Shown: positions 1 to 6,996, numbered from the stretch's first letter. The stretch is 7,836 nt of DNA from Paludibacter sp. UBA5753 (GCA_002427615.1 DIFH01000018.1:7582-15417), one strand, 5' to 3'. Program-made: numbers and translations. Notes: a model not told the origin generated them from the letters alone.

Positions 1-3000
1 TTTTCCTGTACTATCGCATTAATATACAGGTACAAATCTTTTATCATATATTTGCTAAACTCAATATAATTGTTACCGAATAATGCAAACTCATAAGCCC
101 CTACATAATCTTCGAGTGTAAATATGCCATAAGGATTTCCGGCTTTAGATGTTCCGTGCCGTAAATTAGTAACCATTCCTCCTATTCTCAAAGCTTTGCC
201 CTGCAACGAAGCTAAATCTTTTAAATCGACAGTCGTTGTGTTGCAAATATGATTGATTTCCAGCTCAAACTCGTCGAGCGGATGTGCAGAGAGATACATT
301 CCAATCAAATCACGTTCTTTGTTCAACCTTTCGAGCGGCGACCATTCAGGCGCATAGGGAATTTCAGGTTTAGCTATTTCAACCGCATCAGAATCTCCAA
401 AAAGCGAGTTTTTACTCATAGCCATATCAGTCTGAAATTTACTGCCATAACGGATAATAGATTCGATTACGGGTTCTCCTTTACTGTTTTCAACAAAAAA
501 CTGTTCGCGGCGAATATCGTGAAACTCATCAAATGCTCCGCACAAAGCCAAACTCTCGATAGTGCGCTTATTGCAAGCTGTCAGGCTTACCCGTTCAATG
601 AAATCGAAAACGCTTTTGTATTTTCCGTTTTTCTTCCGTTCTTCAACAATGGCTATCACGGCGCCTTCTCCGACTCCTTTCACGCCTCCGAGACCAAAGC
701 GGATATTTCCATCTTTGTTTACGGTAAAAGTCAGATCACTCTCGTTCACATCCGGTCCCATTACACTCATGCCGAGATTTTTACACTCGTCCATAAATTT
801 ACCGACCTCAGTAATATCATCCTTGTTGCGTGTTAAGTTGGCTGCCATAAATTCGGCAGGGAAATGCGCTTTGAGGTAAGCCGTTTGATAGGCAATCCAC
901 GAATAACAGGTGGCATGCGATTTATTGAAAGCATATTTGGCAAATTCAGTCCAGTCTGCCCAAATTTGTTCGAGCTTGGCTTTTGGCCCGAATCCGTTTT
1001 TCTCGCAACCTTCCATAAACTTCACTTCCAAAGCCGCCATTTTATCCACCAGTTTCTTCCCCATGGCTTTACGCAACTCGTCGGATTGTCCGCGTGTAAA
1101 TCCGGCCAAATCCCTGCTCAGAAGCATGACCTGTTCCTGGTAAACCGTGATGCCGTAAGTATCATGTAAACGTTTTTCCATGATCGGGAAAGGATATTCA
1201 ATTTTTTCGCGACCGTGTTTCCTGTTGATGAATTGCGGAATATATTGCATCGGGCCCGGACGATACAGTGCATTCATTGCAATCAGGTCTTCGAATTGAG
1301 TGGGTTGAAGCGCTTGCAGATGCTTTTGCATTCCTGCGGACTCGAACTGAAATGTTCCGACTGTGAGCCCTTTACTGAAAAGTTCGTAAGTTTCTTTATC
1401 ATCAATCGGAATGGCATCGATATCGAGATCAATACCTTTCGATTTTTTAATGTTTGATAGCGCTTCTTTGATAATGGACAGGGTTTTCAGTCCCAGAAAG
1501 TCCATCTTTATCAGTCCAATTTCCTCAATGACCGAACCTTCGTACTGTGTTACGAGCATTTCTTCATTCGTTTCCTTGTCCACAGCCGTACTTAGCGGCA
1601 CAAGATTGGTCAAATCATCGGCGCCGATAATAATGCCGCAAGCATGAACGCCCGTCTGGCGAACTGTTCCTTCGAGCATTTCGGCATAACGAAGAGTATT
1701 CGATAAATTCAGATCGGAAGAATTACGCGCCTGTTGTAACTCAGGGACATATTTCAGGCAGTTGGATATATTTACTTTCGGGGCTTTACCATCAGGACCT
1801 TCGGGAAATTTATCTGGAATTAATTTGGTCAAACGGTCGGCTTCCGACAAGGGCAGCCTTTGCACACGCGCCACGTCCTTAATCGACGACTTGGTAGCCA
1901 TTGTTCCGTAAGTAATGATATGAGCCACACGTTCTTTCCCATATTTTTCGGTAACCCAGCGCAACACTTGTCCCCGTCCATCATCGTCGAAGTCGATATC
2001 AATATCGGGCATGGAAATTCGGTCGGGATTGAGGAAACGTTCGAACAGCAAGTCGTATTTCAAAGGATCGATATCAGTGATCCGTAAACAATACGCTACT
2101 ACCGAGCCTGCCGCCGAACCACGTCCCGGACCTACCGAAACGCCCATATTGCGCGCCGCGTTTATAAAATCCTGCACGATAAGGAAGTAACCCGGGAAAC
2201 CCATGGATTTCATTACATTCAATTCGAAGTCAATGCGTTCGGTTTTTTCATCATCCAACACCTCGCCGTATCTTTGTCTGGCTCCTTCGTAAGCCAGTTT
2301 GGTCAGATAATCGGCTTCGAGTTTTACGCGCACCACTTTGTCATAGCCCCCTAAATCATTAAACTTATCACCAAATTCCTTACGTAACATTTCTTCGTTG
2401 AATTGTTGGCGATATTGTTCTTCGGTTGCAAAATCGGAAGGAATAGGATAGATCGGCATCATGGGCGCCGAATCAATGTCGAAAAACTCCACTTTGTTGG
2501 CAATTTCCACTGAATTCTCAAGCGCTTCAGGAATATCGGCAAAAATCTCCAGCATTTGTTCGGGCGTTTTCAGGTATTCCTGTTTGGTGTAACGCATGCG
2601 ACCCGGGTCGTCCAAGTCCTTGCCCGTACTGAGGCATATCAATCGTTCGTGCGCTTCGCCATGTTCTTCTTCAACAAAGTGGACATCGTTGGTAGCCACC
2701 AGTTTTGTGTTTGTTTTGCGTGCAAGTTTTATCAACTCTACATTTTGACGTTGCTGCTTTTCGTAAGTTTCATAATCGGCATTGGGTTTGTCGGTTTTAT
2801 GGCGTTGCAGTTCGATATAAAAATCGTCGCCAAAAACACGTTTGTACCAAGACACTGCATTTTCGGCTCCCAATAAATCGCCTTTCTCAATGTATTTGTG
2901 AATTTCACCGCCCAAACAAGCCGATGACGCAATCAGTCCCTCGCTGTATTTCTCCAATAGGTCGTGGTCGATACGCGGACGGTAATAAAAGCCTTCCATC

Positions 3001-3443
3001 CATCCCAGCGAAACCAGTTTGCACAGATTGCGATAACCTGTTTTGTTTTTGGCCAGCAGCACCAAATGATAACCGCTACGGTCTTCCTGTGTTTCTTTCG
3101 ACTTTCGGTCGCGACGTGCCACGTAGGATTCACAGCCGAGAATGGGTTTAAATAATTGTTCTTTGGCGGAGGCTAATTGTTTTTCGAGTTCGTCTTTCCG
3201 GTCGGCGCTAAGTCCTTCGGCATTCAACTCATCCTCAATGGTTTTTATCAGTTCTTTGACTTTGCTGTTTTTCTTTTTTACGTAGTTGAAAAATTCCTTC
3301 ACACCAAACATATTTCCGTGATCGGTGAGTGCGACAGCGTTCATACCGCTCTTCGATGCATTATTTACCAAGGCAGGTATGGAAGACATGCCATCGAGTA
3401 TCGAGTAATGTGAATGAACGTGCAGATGAACAAAGGATCCCAT
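1..3443 (-). CDS. dnaE: DNA polymerase III alpha subunit DnaE (C-terminus cut by window edge)
   Basis: This is the catalytic subunit of the replicative DNA polymerase, which extends primers on the chromosome. I translated 1147 codons without a stop or frameshift. The PHP domain covers about residues 1-290 and begins HLHVHSHYS, with TDHG at 40-43. The palm carries PDIDIDF (Asp482, Asp484) and KMDFLGL (Asp648), which match the E. coli catalytic Asp401, Asp403 and Asp555. The fingers contain YRPGP (727-731) and a SHATCYSW motif near 842. A helix-hairpin-helix (FGLGGVKGVGEG) lies near 916-927, and an OB-fold starts near 1085. The ATG at 3443-3441 puts FVHLHVH right at the N-terminus, as in other DnaE proteins. 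The last part of the OB-fold and the tau-binding tail, probably about 100 residues, lie outside the window. Oddities are all nine PHP metal ligands present, a roughly 38-residue charged insertion in PHP, and Lys for Gln in the clamp-binding motif. The identification is firm. Confidence 0.98.
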   Translation of the reverse strand, partial: MGSFVHLHVHSHYSILDGMSSIPALVNNASKSGMNAVALTDHGNMFGVKEFFNYVKKKNSKVKELIKTIEDELNAEGLSADRKDELEKQLASAKEQLFKPILGCESYVARRDRKSKETQEDRSGYHLVLLAKNKTGYRNLCKLVSLGWMEGFYYRPRIDHDLLEKYSEGLIASSACLGGEIHKYIEKGDLLGAENAVSWYKRVFGDDFYIELQRHKTDKPNADYETYEKQQRQNVELIKLARKTNTKLVATNDVHFVEEEHGEAHERLICLSTGKDLDDPGRMRYTKQEYLKTPEQMLEIFADIPEALENSVEIANKVEFFDIDSAPMMPIYPIPSDFATEEQYRQQFNEEMLRKEFGDKFNDLGGYDKVVRVKLEADYLTKLAYEGARQRYGEVLDDEKTERIDFELNVMKSMGFPGYFLIVQDFINAARNMGVSVGPGRGSAAGSVVAYCLRITDIDPLKYDLLFERFLNPDRISMPDIDIDFDDDGRGQVLRWVTEKYGKERVAHIITYGTMATKSSIKDVARVQRLPLSEADRLTKLIPDKFPEGPDGKAPKVNISNCLKYVPELQQARNSSDLNLSNTLRYAEMLEGTVRQTGVHACGIIIGADDLTNLVPLSTAVDKETNEEMLVTQYEGSVIEEIGLIKMDFLGLKTLSIIKEALSNIKKSKGIDLDIDAIPIDDKETYELFSKGLTVGTFQFESAGMQKHLQALQPTQFEDLIAMNALYRPGPMQYIPQFINRKHGREKIEYPFPIMEKRLHDTYGITVYQEQVMLLSRDLAGFTRGQSDELRKAMGKKLVDKMAALEVKFMEGCEKNGFGPKAKLEQIWADWTEFAKYAFNKSHATCYSWIAYQTAYLKAHFPAEFMAANLTRNKDDITEVGKFMDECKNLGMSVMGPDVNESDLTFTVNKDGNIRFGLGGVKGVGEGAVIAIVEERKKNGKYKSVFDFIERVSLTACNKRTIESLALCGAFDEFHDIRREQFFVENSKGEPVIESIIRYGSKFQTDMAMSKNSLFGDSDAVEIAKPEIPYAPEWSPLERLNKERDLIGMYLSAHPLDEFELEINHICNTTTVDLKDLASLQGKALRIGGMVTNLRHGTSKAGNPYGIFTLEDYVGAYEFALFGNNYIEFSKYMIKDLYLYINAIVQE

Positions 3444-3503
3444 AGGTATGTATTTGTTTTATTGAACTTTAAATTTGGAGTGAAATTTGATTTTTTGTGT
3501 TGC

Positions 3504-3511
3504 TAAAGATA
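3504..3511 (-). promoter_or_regulatory. possible dnaE -7 promoter element
   Basis: Read on the minus strand this is TATCTTTA, one base off the Bacteroidota -7 consensus TAnnTTTG. It sits about 60 bases upstream of the dnaE ATG and downstream of the hairpin that should end the preceding transcript, which is where a separate dnaE promoter would be expected. No TTTG is seen at -33, only a T-run, so support is weak. The dnaE start region itself (AAAACAAATACATACCT before ATG) has no Shine-Dalgarno sequence. Confidence 0.28.
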
Positions 3512-3564
3512 GGAATAATTTAGAAAGGGAAAAAATATTTCGGCAGGAAGTTATTGACAATTTA

Positions 3565-3623
3565 CAGAAATAAAAAGGTATCCGTTTAACAACCTTACGA
3601 ATCAGAAGGAAATTAAACGGATA
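3565..3623 (-). terminator. intrinsic terminator after the YgjV-GNAT gene
   Basis: A perfect 11-bp inverted repeat, TATCCGTTTAA (3579-3589) and TTAAACGGATA (3613-3623), flanks a 23-base loop. The loop can form a further 4-bp stem (CCTT 3593-3596 with AAGG 3606-3609). Read on the minus strand, the stem starts about 48 bases after the TAA of the YgjV-GNAT gene and is followed by CCTTTTTATTTC, a U-rich tail in the RNA. This polarity fits a terminator for that gene and suggests dnaE is transcribed separately. An attenuator in a longer dnaE leader is the main alternative. Confidence 0.7.
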
Positions 3624-3671
3624 GTCGTTAACGAAAAACCAAAGATAAAACCGATTTTGTATCAGGAAGGA

Positions 3672-4322
3672 TTAAATATTCTTGATGAAAACGGTTTGGG
3701 TTTTTGCCGTTTTCAATTTGAATCCCATTTTTTGAAGATATTTTTGATGGGTTGCATTTTCAGTATTACATATAATTTGTTGTATGCCTTGATCTTTCAT
3801 TAATTTAATATTCTTCTGATAAATAAAGTCCCCGGGTTTCAAATCACGATACTGAGCCGTTACAAAATCGAGATGAACATAAAGAATCTGATTGTTTTTT
3901 ACGCCTAAAAACACGCCTACTACTACGGCATTGCGTAATAAAAGAAAGACAAATGGGGTTTTGTTTTCGGCTTCGGTTTTTAAAATTGATTTATCGAAAC
4001 GCGGAAAGAATTCTTTGATTTCACGTTCGAAAAAATCAAGAAAATACTGCAGATATGGGTCGTTAACATCAACCATGATTGATTTGAATGATTCTTGTTG
4101 CGAATACATTTTATACAAATAATACAAGTCAGTCAGCATTATAAACAAATTGAGCAAACCTACCGGAAGAGCGCCAATTGCAAATCCATAAAACGAAAAC
4201 ACGCTGGCGCCAATAAGATTGTACCACCTGAGTTTTTTTATCGAACTCATGGTTAACGATATAGCTACTAATACCGAGCCGGCATAACCTATCCATTCTA
4301 TTAAAGGGATATTAAACAGCAT
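3672..4322 (-). CDS. YgjV-like membrane module fused to a GNAT-fold domain, function unknown
   Basis: The 216-residue protein has two parts. Residues 1-72 form three hydrophobic helices (about 8-26, 34-51 and 52-71) with the pattern LRWYNLIGASVFSFYG then GALPVGLLN. This resembles the YgjV inner-membrane family (three helices, similar in layout to SemiSWEET/PQ-loop units). Residues about 85-216 look like a GNAT acetyltransferase fold. They have strands around 123-152, a motif-A-like YRDLKPGDF at 158-166, a helix, the strand IQQIICNTE, and a closing THQKYLQKMGFK that matches the usual GNAT ending (lYeklGF). The acetyl-CoA loop, normally R/QxxGxG/A, reads RDLKPG, so the first glycine is Lys162 and catalysis is uncertain. 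The start ATG (4322-4320) is preceded by an A-rich stretch with no Shine-Dalgarno. It is divergent from tatD and ends in the hairpin at 3579-3623. The substrate is unknown and I assign no function. The membrane part is fairly sure; the GNAT call rests on fold pattern only. Confidence 0.85.
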   Translation of the reverse strand: MLFNIPLIEWIGYAGSVLVAISLTMSSIKKLRWYNLIGASVFSFYGFAIGALPVGLLNLFIMLTDLYYLYKMYSQQESFKSIMVDVNDPYLQYFLDFFEREIKEFFPRFDKSILKTEAENKTPFVFLLLRNAVVVGVFLGVKNNQILYVHLDFVTAQYRDLKPGDFIYQKNIKLMKDQGIQQIICNTENATHQKYLQKMGFKLKTAKTQTVFIKNI

Positions 4323-4381
4323 AATTTATTGATTTTTATTATTTTAACCCGAAATGCGTCTGATTTTCCTGGAATGTAAAA

Positions 4382-4426
4382 ATAATCATTTTTTTGATTA
4401 TCGAATCATTTTTCGTTCATTTTTCG
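4382..4426. repeat. A/T hairpin and 11-bp-spaced direct repeats
   Basis: ATAATCA (4382-4388) and TGATTAT (4395-4401) are perfect inverted copies around a T6 loop. Just to the right, TCATTTTTCG occurs at 4406-4415 and 4417-4426, one helical turn apart, and a related TCATTTTTTTG begins at 4386. Evenly phased T-tracts can bend DNA or bind a regulator. In such A/T-rich sequence chance is also possible. Confidence 0.4.
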
Positions 4427-4492
4427 TATCAATTTGACAAACCTGTTTTTTTAGTAAGAATGGGGGCATAAAGACCAAAACCTGCCTGATTA

Positions 4493-4523
4493 TTGGCGAA
4501 TGTGTTTTTTTTATCTATTTTTG
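4493..4523 (+). promoter_or_regulatory. candidate tatD promoter (TTG-N20-TATTTTTG)
   Basis: TTG at 4493-4495 and TATTTTTG at 4516-4523 are 20 bases apart, matching the Bacteroidota sigma-ABfr pattern (TTTG at -33, TAnnTTTG at -7, about 19-21 apart). Transcription would start near 4529, giving a leader of about 150 bases before the tatD ATG, which is long. It is the only element here with both boxes at proper spacing, but the words are common in A/T-rich DNA. Confidence 0.4.
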
Positions 4524-4602
4524 TGTTCAGTGAAAAGTTTTTTATGGGTTGTGTGTTTTCCGGTAACAAATATTCCCTGCTTTTCTGTTTTGTTTGTCCC
4601 GT

Positions 4603-4622
4603 CATTTGAAAATTGTCAAATG
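4603..4622. repeat. 20-bp dyad upstream of tatD
   Basis: CATTTGA (4603-4609) and TCAAATG (4616-4622) form a perfect 7-bp inverted repeat with a 6-base centre. It lies between the candidate promoter and the tatD start, so it would be transcribed in the leader. It could be a protein-binding operator or a weak RNA hairpin. There is no T-run after it, so it is not a terminator. Confidence 0.35.
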
Positions 4623-4678
4623 CTGTTTTACATTTTTAAGATATTGGTTGTTAATCATCTGTGAAATAATTTATTATC

Positions 4679-5317
4679 ATGATTGTACATATTGATATTC
4701 ACACGCATCGTCCGGACACAAATAATCCCCTGGCAGTTCGGAATCTGAGTGTAAATGAAGCTGAAGAGTTTGTAAAAACGGACAAAAAAGAATTTTGTTC
4801 GATAGGCGTTCACCCCTGGGATGTTCATCGGGCTAGTCCTGAGATTATGCAAAAGCTTGAATTGCTGGCTACAGACAAAAGAGTGATCGCGATAGGAGAA
4901 TGCGGGCTCGACAAAAACAGCAAAGCGAGCATTAAAGAGCAGGACTACTTTTTCGAACGGCAAATTATGCTTTCCGAAAAAATACAAAAGCCTTTAATTA
5001 TTCATTGCGTGGCAAGTTTTAATGAAATAATTGCCTTGAAGAAGCGCCATAAACCTGAACAGGTATGGATTATTCATGGCTTCAGGGGAAAGCCTGAATT
5101 GGCAAAACAATTGCTAAACAGTGGATTTGCTTTGTCTTTCGGCGAAAAGTTTAATCCGGAAAGCGTTAAAATAACTCCTGTCGAAAAACTTTGTATTGAA
5201 ACGGATGAAAGCCAACTCCCGATTGAACAAATATATAAAAATATCGCTTTAATAAAAGCCTGCCGTCCTGAGGAGCTTAACGGAGCTTGCCAGCTTCTTA
5301 AACTTTTTGTTTGTTAA
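4679..5317 (+). CDS. TatD-family metal-dependent hydrolase (putative DNase)
   Basis: TatD proteins are cytosolic TIM-barrel metal hydrolases with 3'-5' exonuclease or DNase activity linked to DNA repair and turnover. The 212-residue protein shows every metal ligand of the family: the HTH pair His8 and His10 (IDIHTH), GVHPWD with His45, IGECGLD with Glu74, IIHC with His109, IIHGF with His133, and ETDES with Asp176. It is about 50 residues shorter than E. coli TatD (260), with tighter loops and a short C-terminus. The usual ETDSPY/W reads ETDESQL. The ATG at 4679 places the HxH strand at the N-terminus as expected. No Shine-Dalgarno is seen before it (AATAATTTATTATC). The S41 peptidase gene follows after 86 bp with no terminator between them. 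The family is sure; the exact substrate (DNA or another phosphoester) is not settled by sequence. Confidence 0.93.
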   Translation: MIVHIDIHTHRPDTNNPLAVRNLSVNEAEEFVKTDKKEFCSIGVHPWDVHRASPEIMQKLELLATDKRVIAIGECGLDKNSKASIKEQDYFFERQIMLSEKIQKPLIIHCVASFNEIIALKKRHKPEQVWIIHGFRGKPELAKQLLNSGFALSFGEKFNPESVKITPVEKLCIETDESQLPIEQIYKNIALIKACRPEELNGACQLLKLFVC

Positions 5318-5368
5318 AGAAATGATATAAATCTTTATAAATCAAAGATAGCATAAATTCTTTCCTTA

Positions 5369-5385
5369 TATTTTTGTAAATTTGC
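5369..5385 (+). promoter_or_regulatory. candidate promoter -7 elements for the S41 peptidase gene
   Basis: Two exact TAnnTTTG matches lie almost end to end: TATTTTTG (5369-5376) and TAAATTTG followed by C (5377-5385). The second would start transcription near 5390, about 14 bases before the ATG, a very short leader. No clear TTTG is present at -33 for either. The location just before the gene favours a real promoter, and the doubled box could give alternative starts. Confidence 0.4.
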
Positions 5386-5403
5386 GTCTTTTAAAATTAT
5401 ATC

Positions 5404-6987
5404 ATGAGAAAATACATTATTCTGTTGTTATTTAGCTTATTAAGTTTTTTTTTGCCGGCGCAGGGAATCTCTTCCTTGCAGCAAAAAAAATTGTTGAATG
5501 CCATTAGCGCCATAACAAACTTATATGTCGATACGATAAACGATAAAAAAATGGTTGAAACAGCCATCGTGTCAATGCTTAAAGAATTAGACCCACACTC
5601 GTCGTACATCCCAAAATCGGAAGTTGACCGCGTAAACGAGCCACTCGAAGGCAGTTTTGAAGGTGTGGGAATTCAATTTCAGTTACTTGAAGATACATTG
5701 CTTGTGGTTCAGACCATTGCCGGCTGTCCGGCTGAGAAAGTGGGCGTTTTGCCAGGCGACCGCATTATTTATATCGGTGATGAATTAATTGCCGGTGTAA
5801 AAATGCAAAATTCGGACATCACTAAACGACTTAGGGGACCAAAAGGTACCGAAGTAACGGTAAAAATACTTCGTAGAGGGAAACCTGAATTGTTGATATT
5901 TAAAATTATTCGCGATAAAATTCCTATTTATAGCGTCGATGCCGCCTATATGATAGGCAAAGAAATTGGTTATATAAAGATCAATAATTTTGGAAGCACG
6001 ACTGTCGAAGAATTTCAGAAAGCTTTTACAAAGTTGCAAAAATCAGGCATGCAATATCTTGTTCTCAGCCTTCAGGGTAATGGTGGCGGATATTTGACTG
6101 CTGCGTATCAACTGGCTGATGAATTTTTGGGACGAGACAAGCTGATAGTGTATACACAAGGGTTGAATCAGCCTAAAAGCATTATGGAATCCACAGCCAA
6201 AGGCCGGTTTGAATCCGGAAAACTGATTGTTTTGGTCGATGAATATTCAGCATCGGCCAGTGAAATTGTTTCGGGAGCTTTGCAGGATTGGGACAGAGCC
6301 ATCATTGTTGGTCGTCGCACGTTCGGTAAGGGCTTGGTTCAGCGTCAATTGCCCTTGGTTGATGGTTCGATGTTGAGACTGACAACTGCTCGTTATTATA
6401 CGCCGACAGGCCGTTGTATTCAAAAACCATATAAAGATGGCGTTGATAAATATGAAAAGGATATAATCAACAGATATAATCATGGGGAACTTTTACATGC
6501 CGACAGCATTCATTTTCCCGATTCTCTTCGTTACCAGACTTTACAGTTGAAACGAACAGTTTATGGTGGAGGCGGCATTATGCCCGATATTTTTGTGCCT
6601 TTTGATACCACCCGTTATACTAATTACCATCGTCAAATTGTAGGTCGGGGCGTGTTGTCCCAGGTTACGGCTCAGTTTATTGATAAAAACCGCGTTGACC
6701 TGAAAAAGAAATATCCAAGTTTCGAGAAATTCAAAAAGAATTATATAGTTGACGATGAATTGTTTAGCCAAATAAAACTTGATGCTGAAAAAGAAAAGAT
6801 TCCTTTTGATTCAGTTCAGTTTGATATTTCAAAGCCCTTGATAAGACTCCAGATTAAAGCGCTTATCGCCCGCGACCTTTGGGAAATGAATGAGTATTAC
6901 CAGATTATGGATGCCGAAAACGAATCGTTGCAAAAAGCCGTTGAAATACTTCAAACTCCGGGAGCTTACGAAAAGATTTTAAAGTAA
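5404..6987 (+). CDS. secreted S41-family C-terminal processing peptidase (PDZ protease)
   Basis: CtpA/Prc-type peptidases cut periplasmic or membrane proteins from their C-terminal ends. Residues 1-21 are a signal peptide (MRK, a hydrophobic core IILLLFSLLSFFLP, then AQG) with no lipobox Cys, so the protein is probably periplasmic. A helical cap (about 25-78, with LDPHSSYIP at 62-70) precedes a PDZ domain (about 84-170, PAEKVGVLPGDRI near 109-121). The S41 core (about 185-345) has SASASE and TFGKGLVQ. The catalytic set is Ser284, Lys309 and Gln313, with the same 25- and 4-residue spacing as E. coli Prc Ser452, Lys477 and Gln481. The strand usually written LDLRxNPGG is LSLQGNGGG (Ser222 for Asp). 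After residue 400 a charged, mostly helical tail of about 125 residues follows, longer than in classical CtpA. At 527 residues it suits a Bacteroidota-type member. No Shine-Dalgarno precedes the ATG. The transporter gene follows after 48 bp. Its cellular target is unknown. Confidence 0.96.
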   Translation: MRKYIILLLFSLLSFFLPAQGISSLQQKKLLNAISAITNLYVDTINDKKMVETAIVSMLKELDPHSSYIPKSEVDRVNEPLEGSFEGVGIQFQLLEDTLLVVQTIAGCPAEKVGVLPGDRIIYIGDELIAGVKMQNSDITKRLRGPKGTEVTVKILRRGKPELLIFKIIRDKIPIYSVDAAYMIGKEIGYIKINNFGSTTVEEFQKAFTKLQKSGMQYLVLSLQGNGGGYLTAAYQLADEFLGRDKLIVYTQGLNQPKSIMESTAKGRFESGKLIVLVDEYSASASEIVSGALQDWDRAIIVGRRTFGKGLVQRQLPLVDGSMLRLTTARYYTPTGRCIQKPYKDGVDKYEKDIINRYNHGELLHADSIHFPDSLRYQTLQLKRTVYGGGGIMPDIFVPFDTTRYTNYHRQIVGRGVLSQVTAQFIDKNRVDLKKKYPSFEKFKKNYIVDDELFSQIKLDAEKEKIPFDSVQFDISKPLIRLQIKALIARDLWEMNEYYQIMDAENESLQKAVEILQTPGAYEKILK

Positions 6988-6996
6988 TACTTTTGC
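6988..6996 (+). promoter_or_regulatory. possible -7 element for the pnuC-like gene
   Basis: TACTTTTG followed by C starts at the base after the peptidase stop codon and matches TAnnTTTG exactly. Transcription would begin about 7002, roughly 34 bases before the ATG at 7036. No -33 TTTG is seen at the right distance, so this may be chance and the gene may simply be read through from the peptidase gene. Confidence 0.3.

Larger units (their letters stand above)
4323..4678. other. 356-bp A/T-rich divergent intergenic region
   Basis: No coding region is convincing here: frames are short and interrupted, with no recognisable protein. The stretch lies between two divergent starts and should carry promoters for both. 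Visible elements are an A/T hairpin at 4382-4401, two exact TCATTTTTCG copies 11 bases apart (4406-4415, 4417-4426), a promoter-like TTG-N20-TATTTTTG facing tatD (4493-4523), and a CATTTGA/TCAAATG dyad (4603-4622). I found no good -7 element for the minus-strand gene, and no tRNA or known riboswitch. Confidence 0.6.

Noticed and set aside
249..3413. Many open frames of 75-195 codons on the plus strand across this stretch
   Set aside because: They lie opposite the intact dnaE reading frame, match no protein pattern, and overlap one another. They are shadows of dnaE.
3672..4322. Horizontal transfer or defence role for the YgjV-GNAT gene
   Set aside because: Its base composition and start region look like its neighbours, and there is no mobile-element gene or partner gene beside it, so nothing in the window supports a defence or toxin role.
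4434..4462. TTGACA at 4434-4439 as a classical sigma-70 -35 box
   Set aside because: No TATAAT-like box follows at 16-18 bases (the sequence there is AGAATG), and the Bacteroidota main sigma factor uses different boxes.
5318..5403. Terminator between tatD and the peptidase gene
   Set aside because: Only weak A/T repeats (ATAAATC twice) are present, with no stable G/C stem and no T-run after one.
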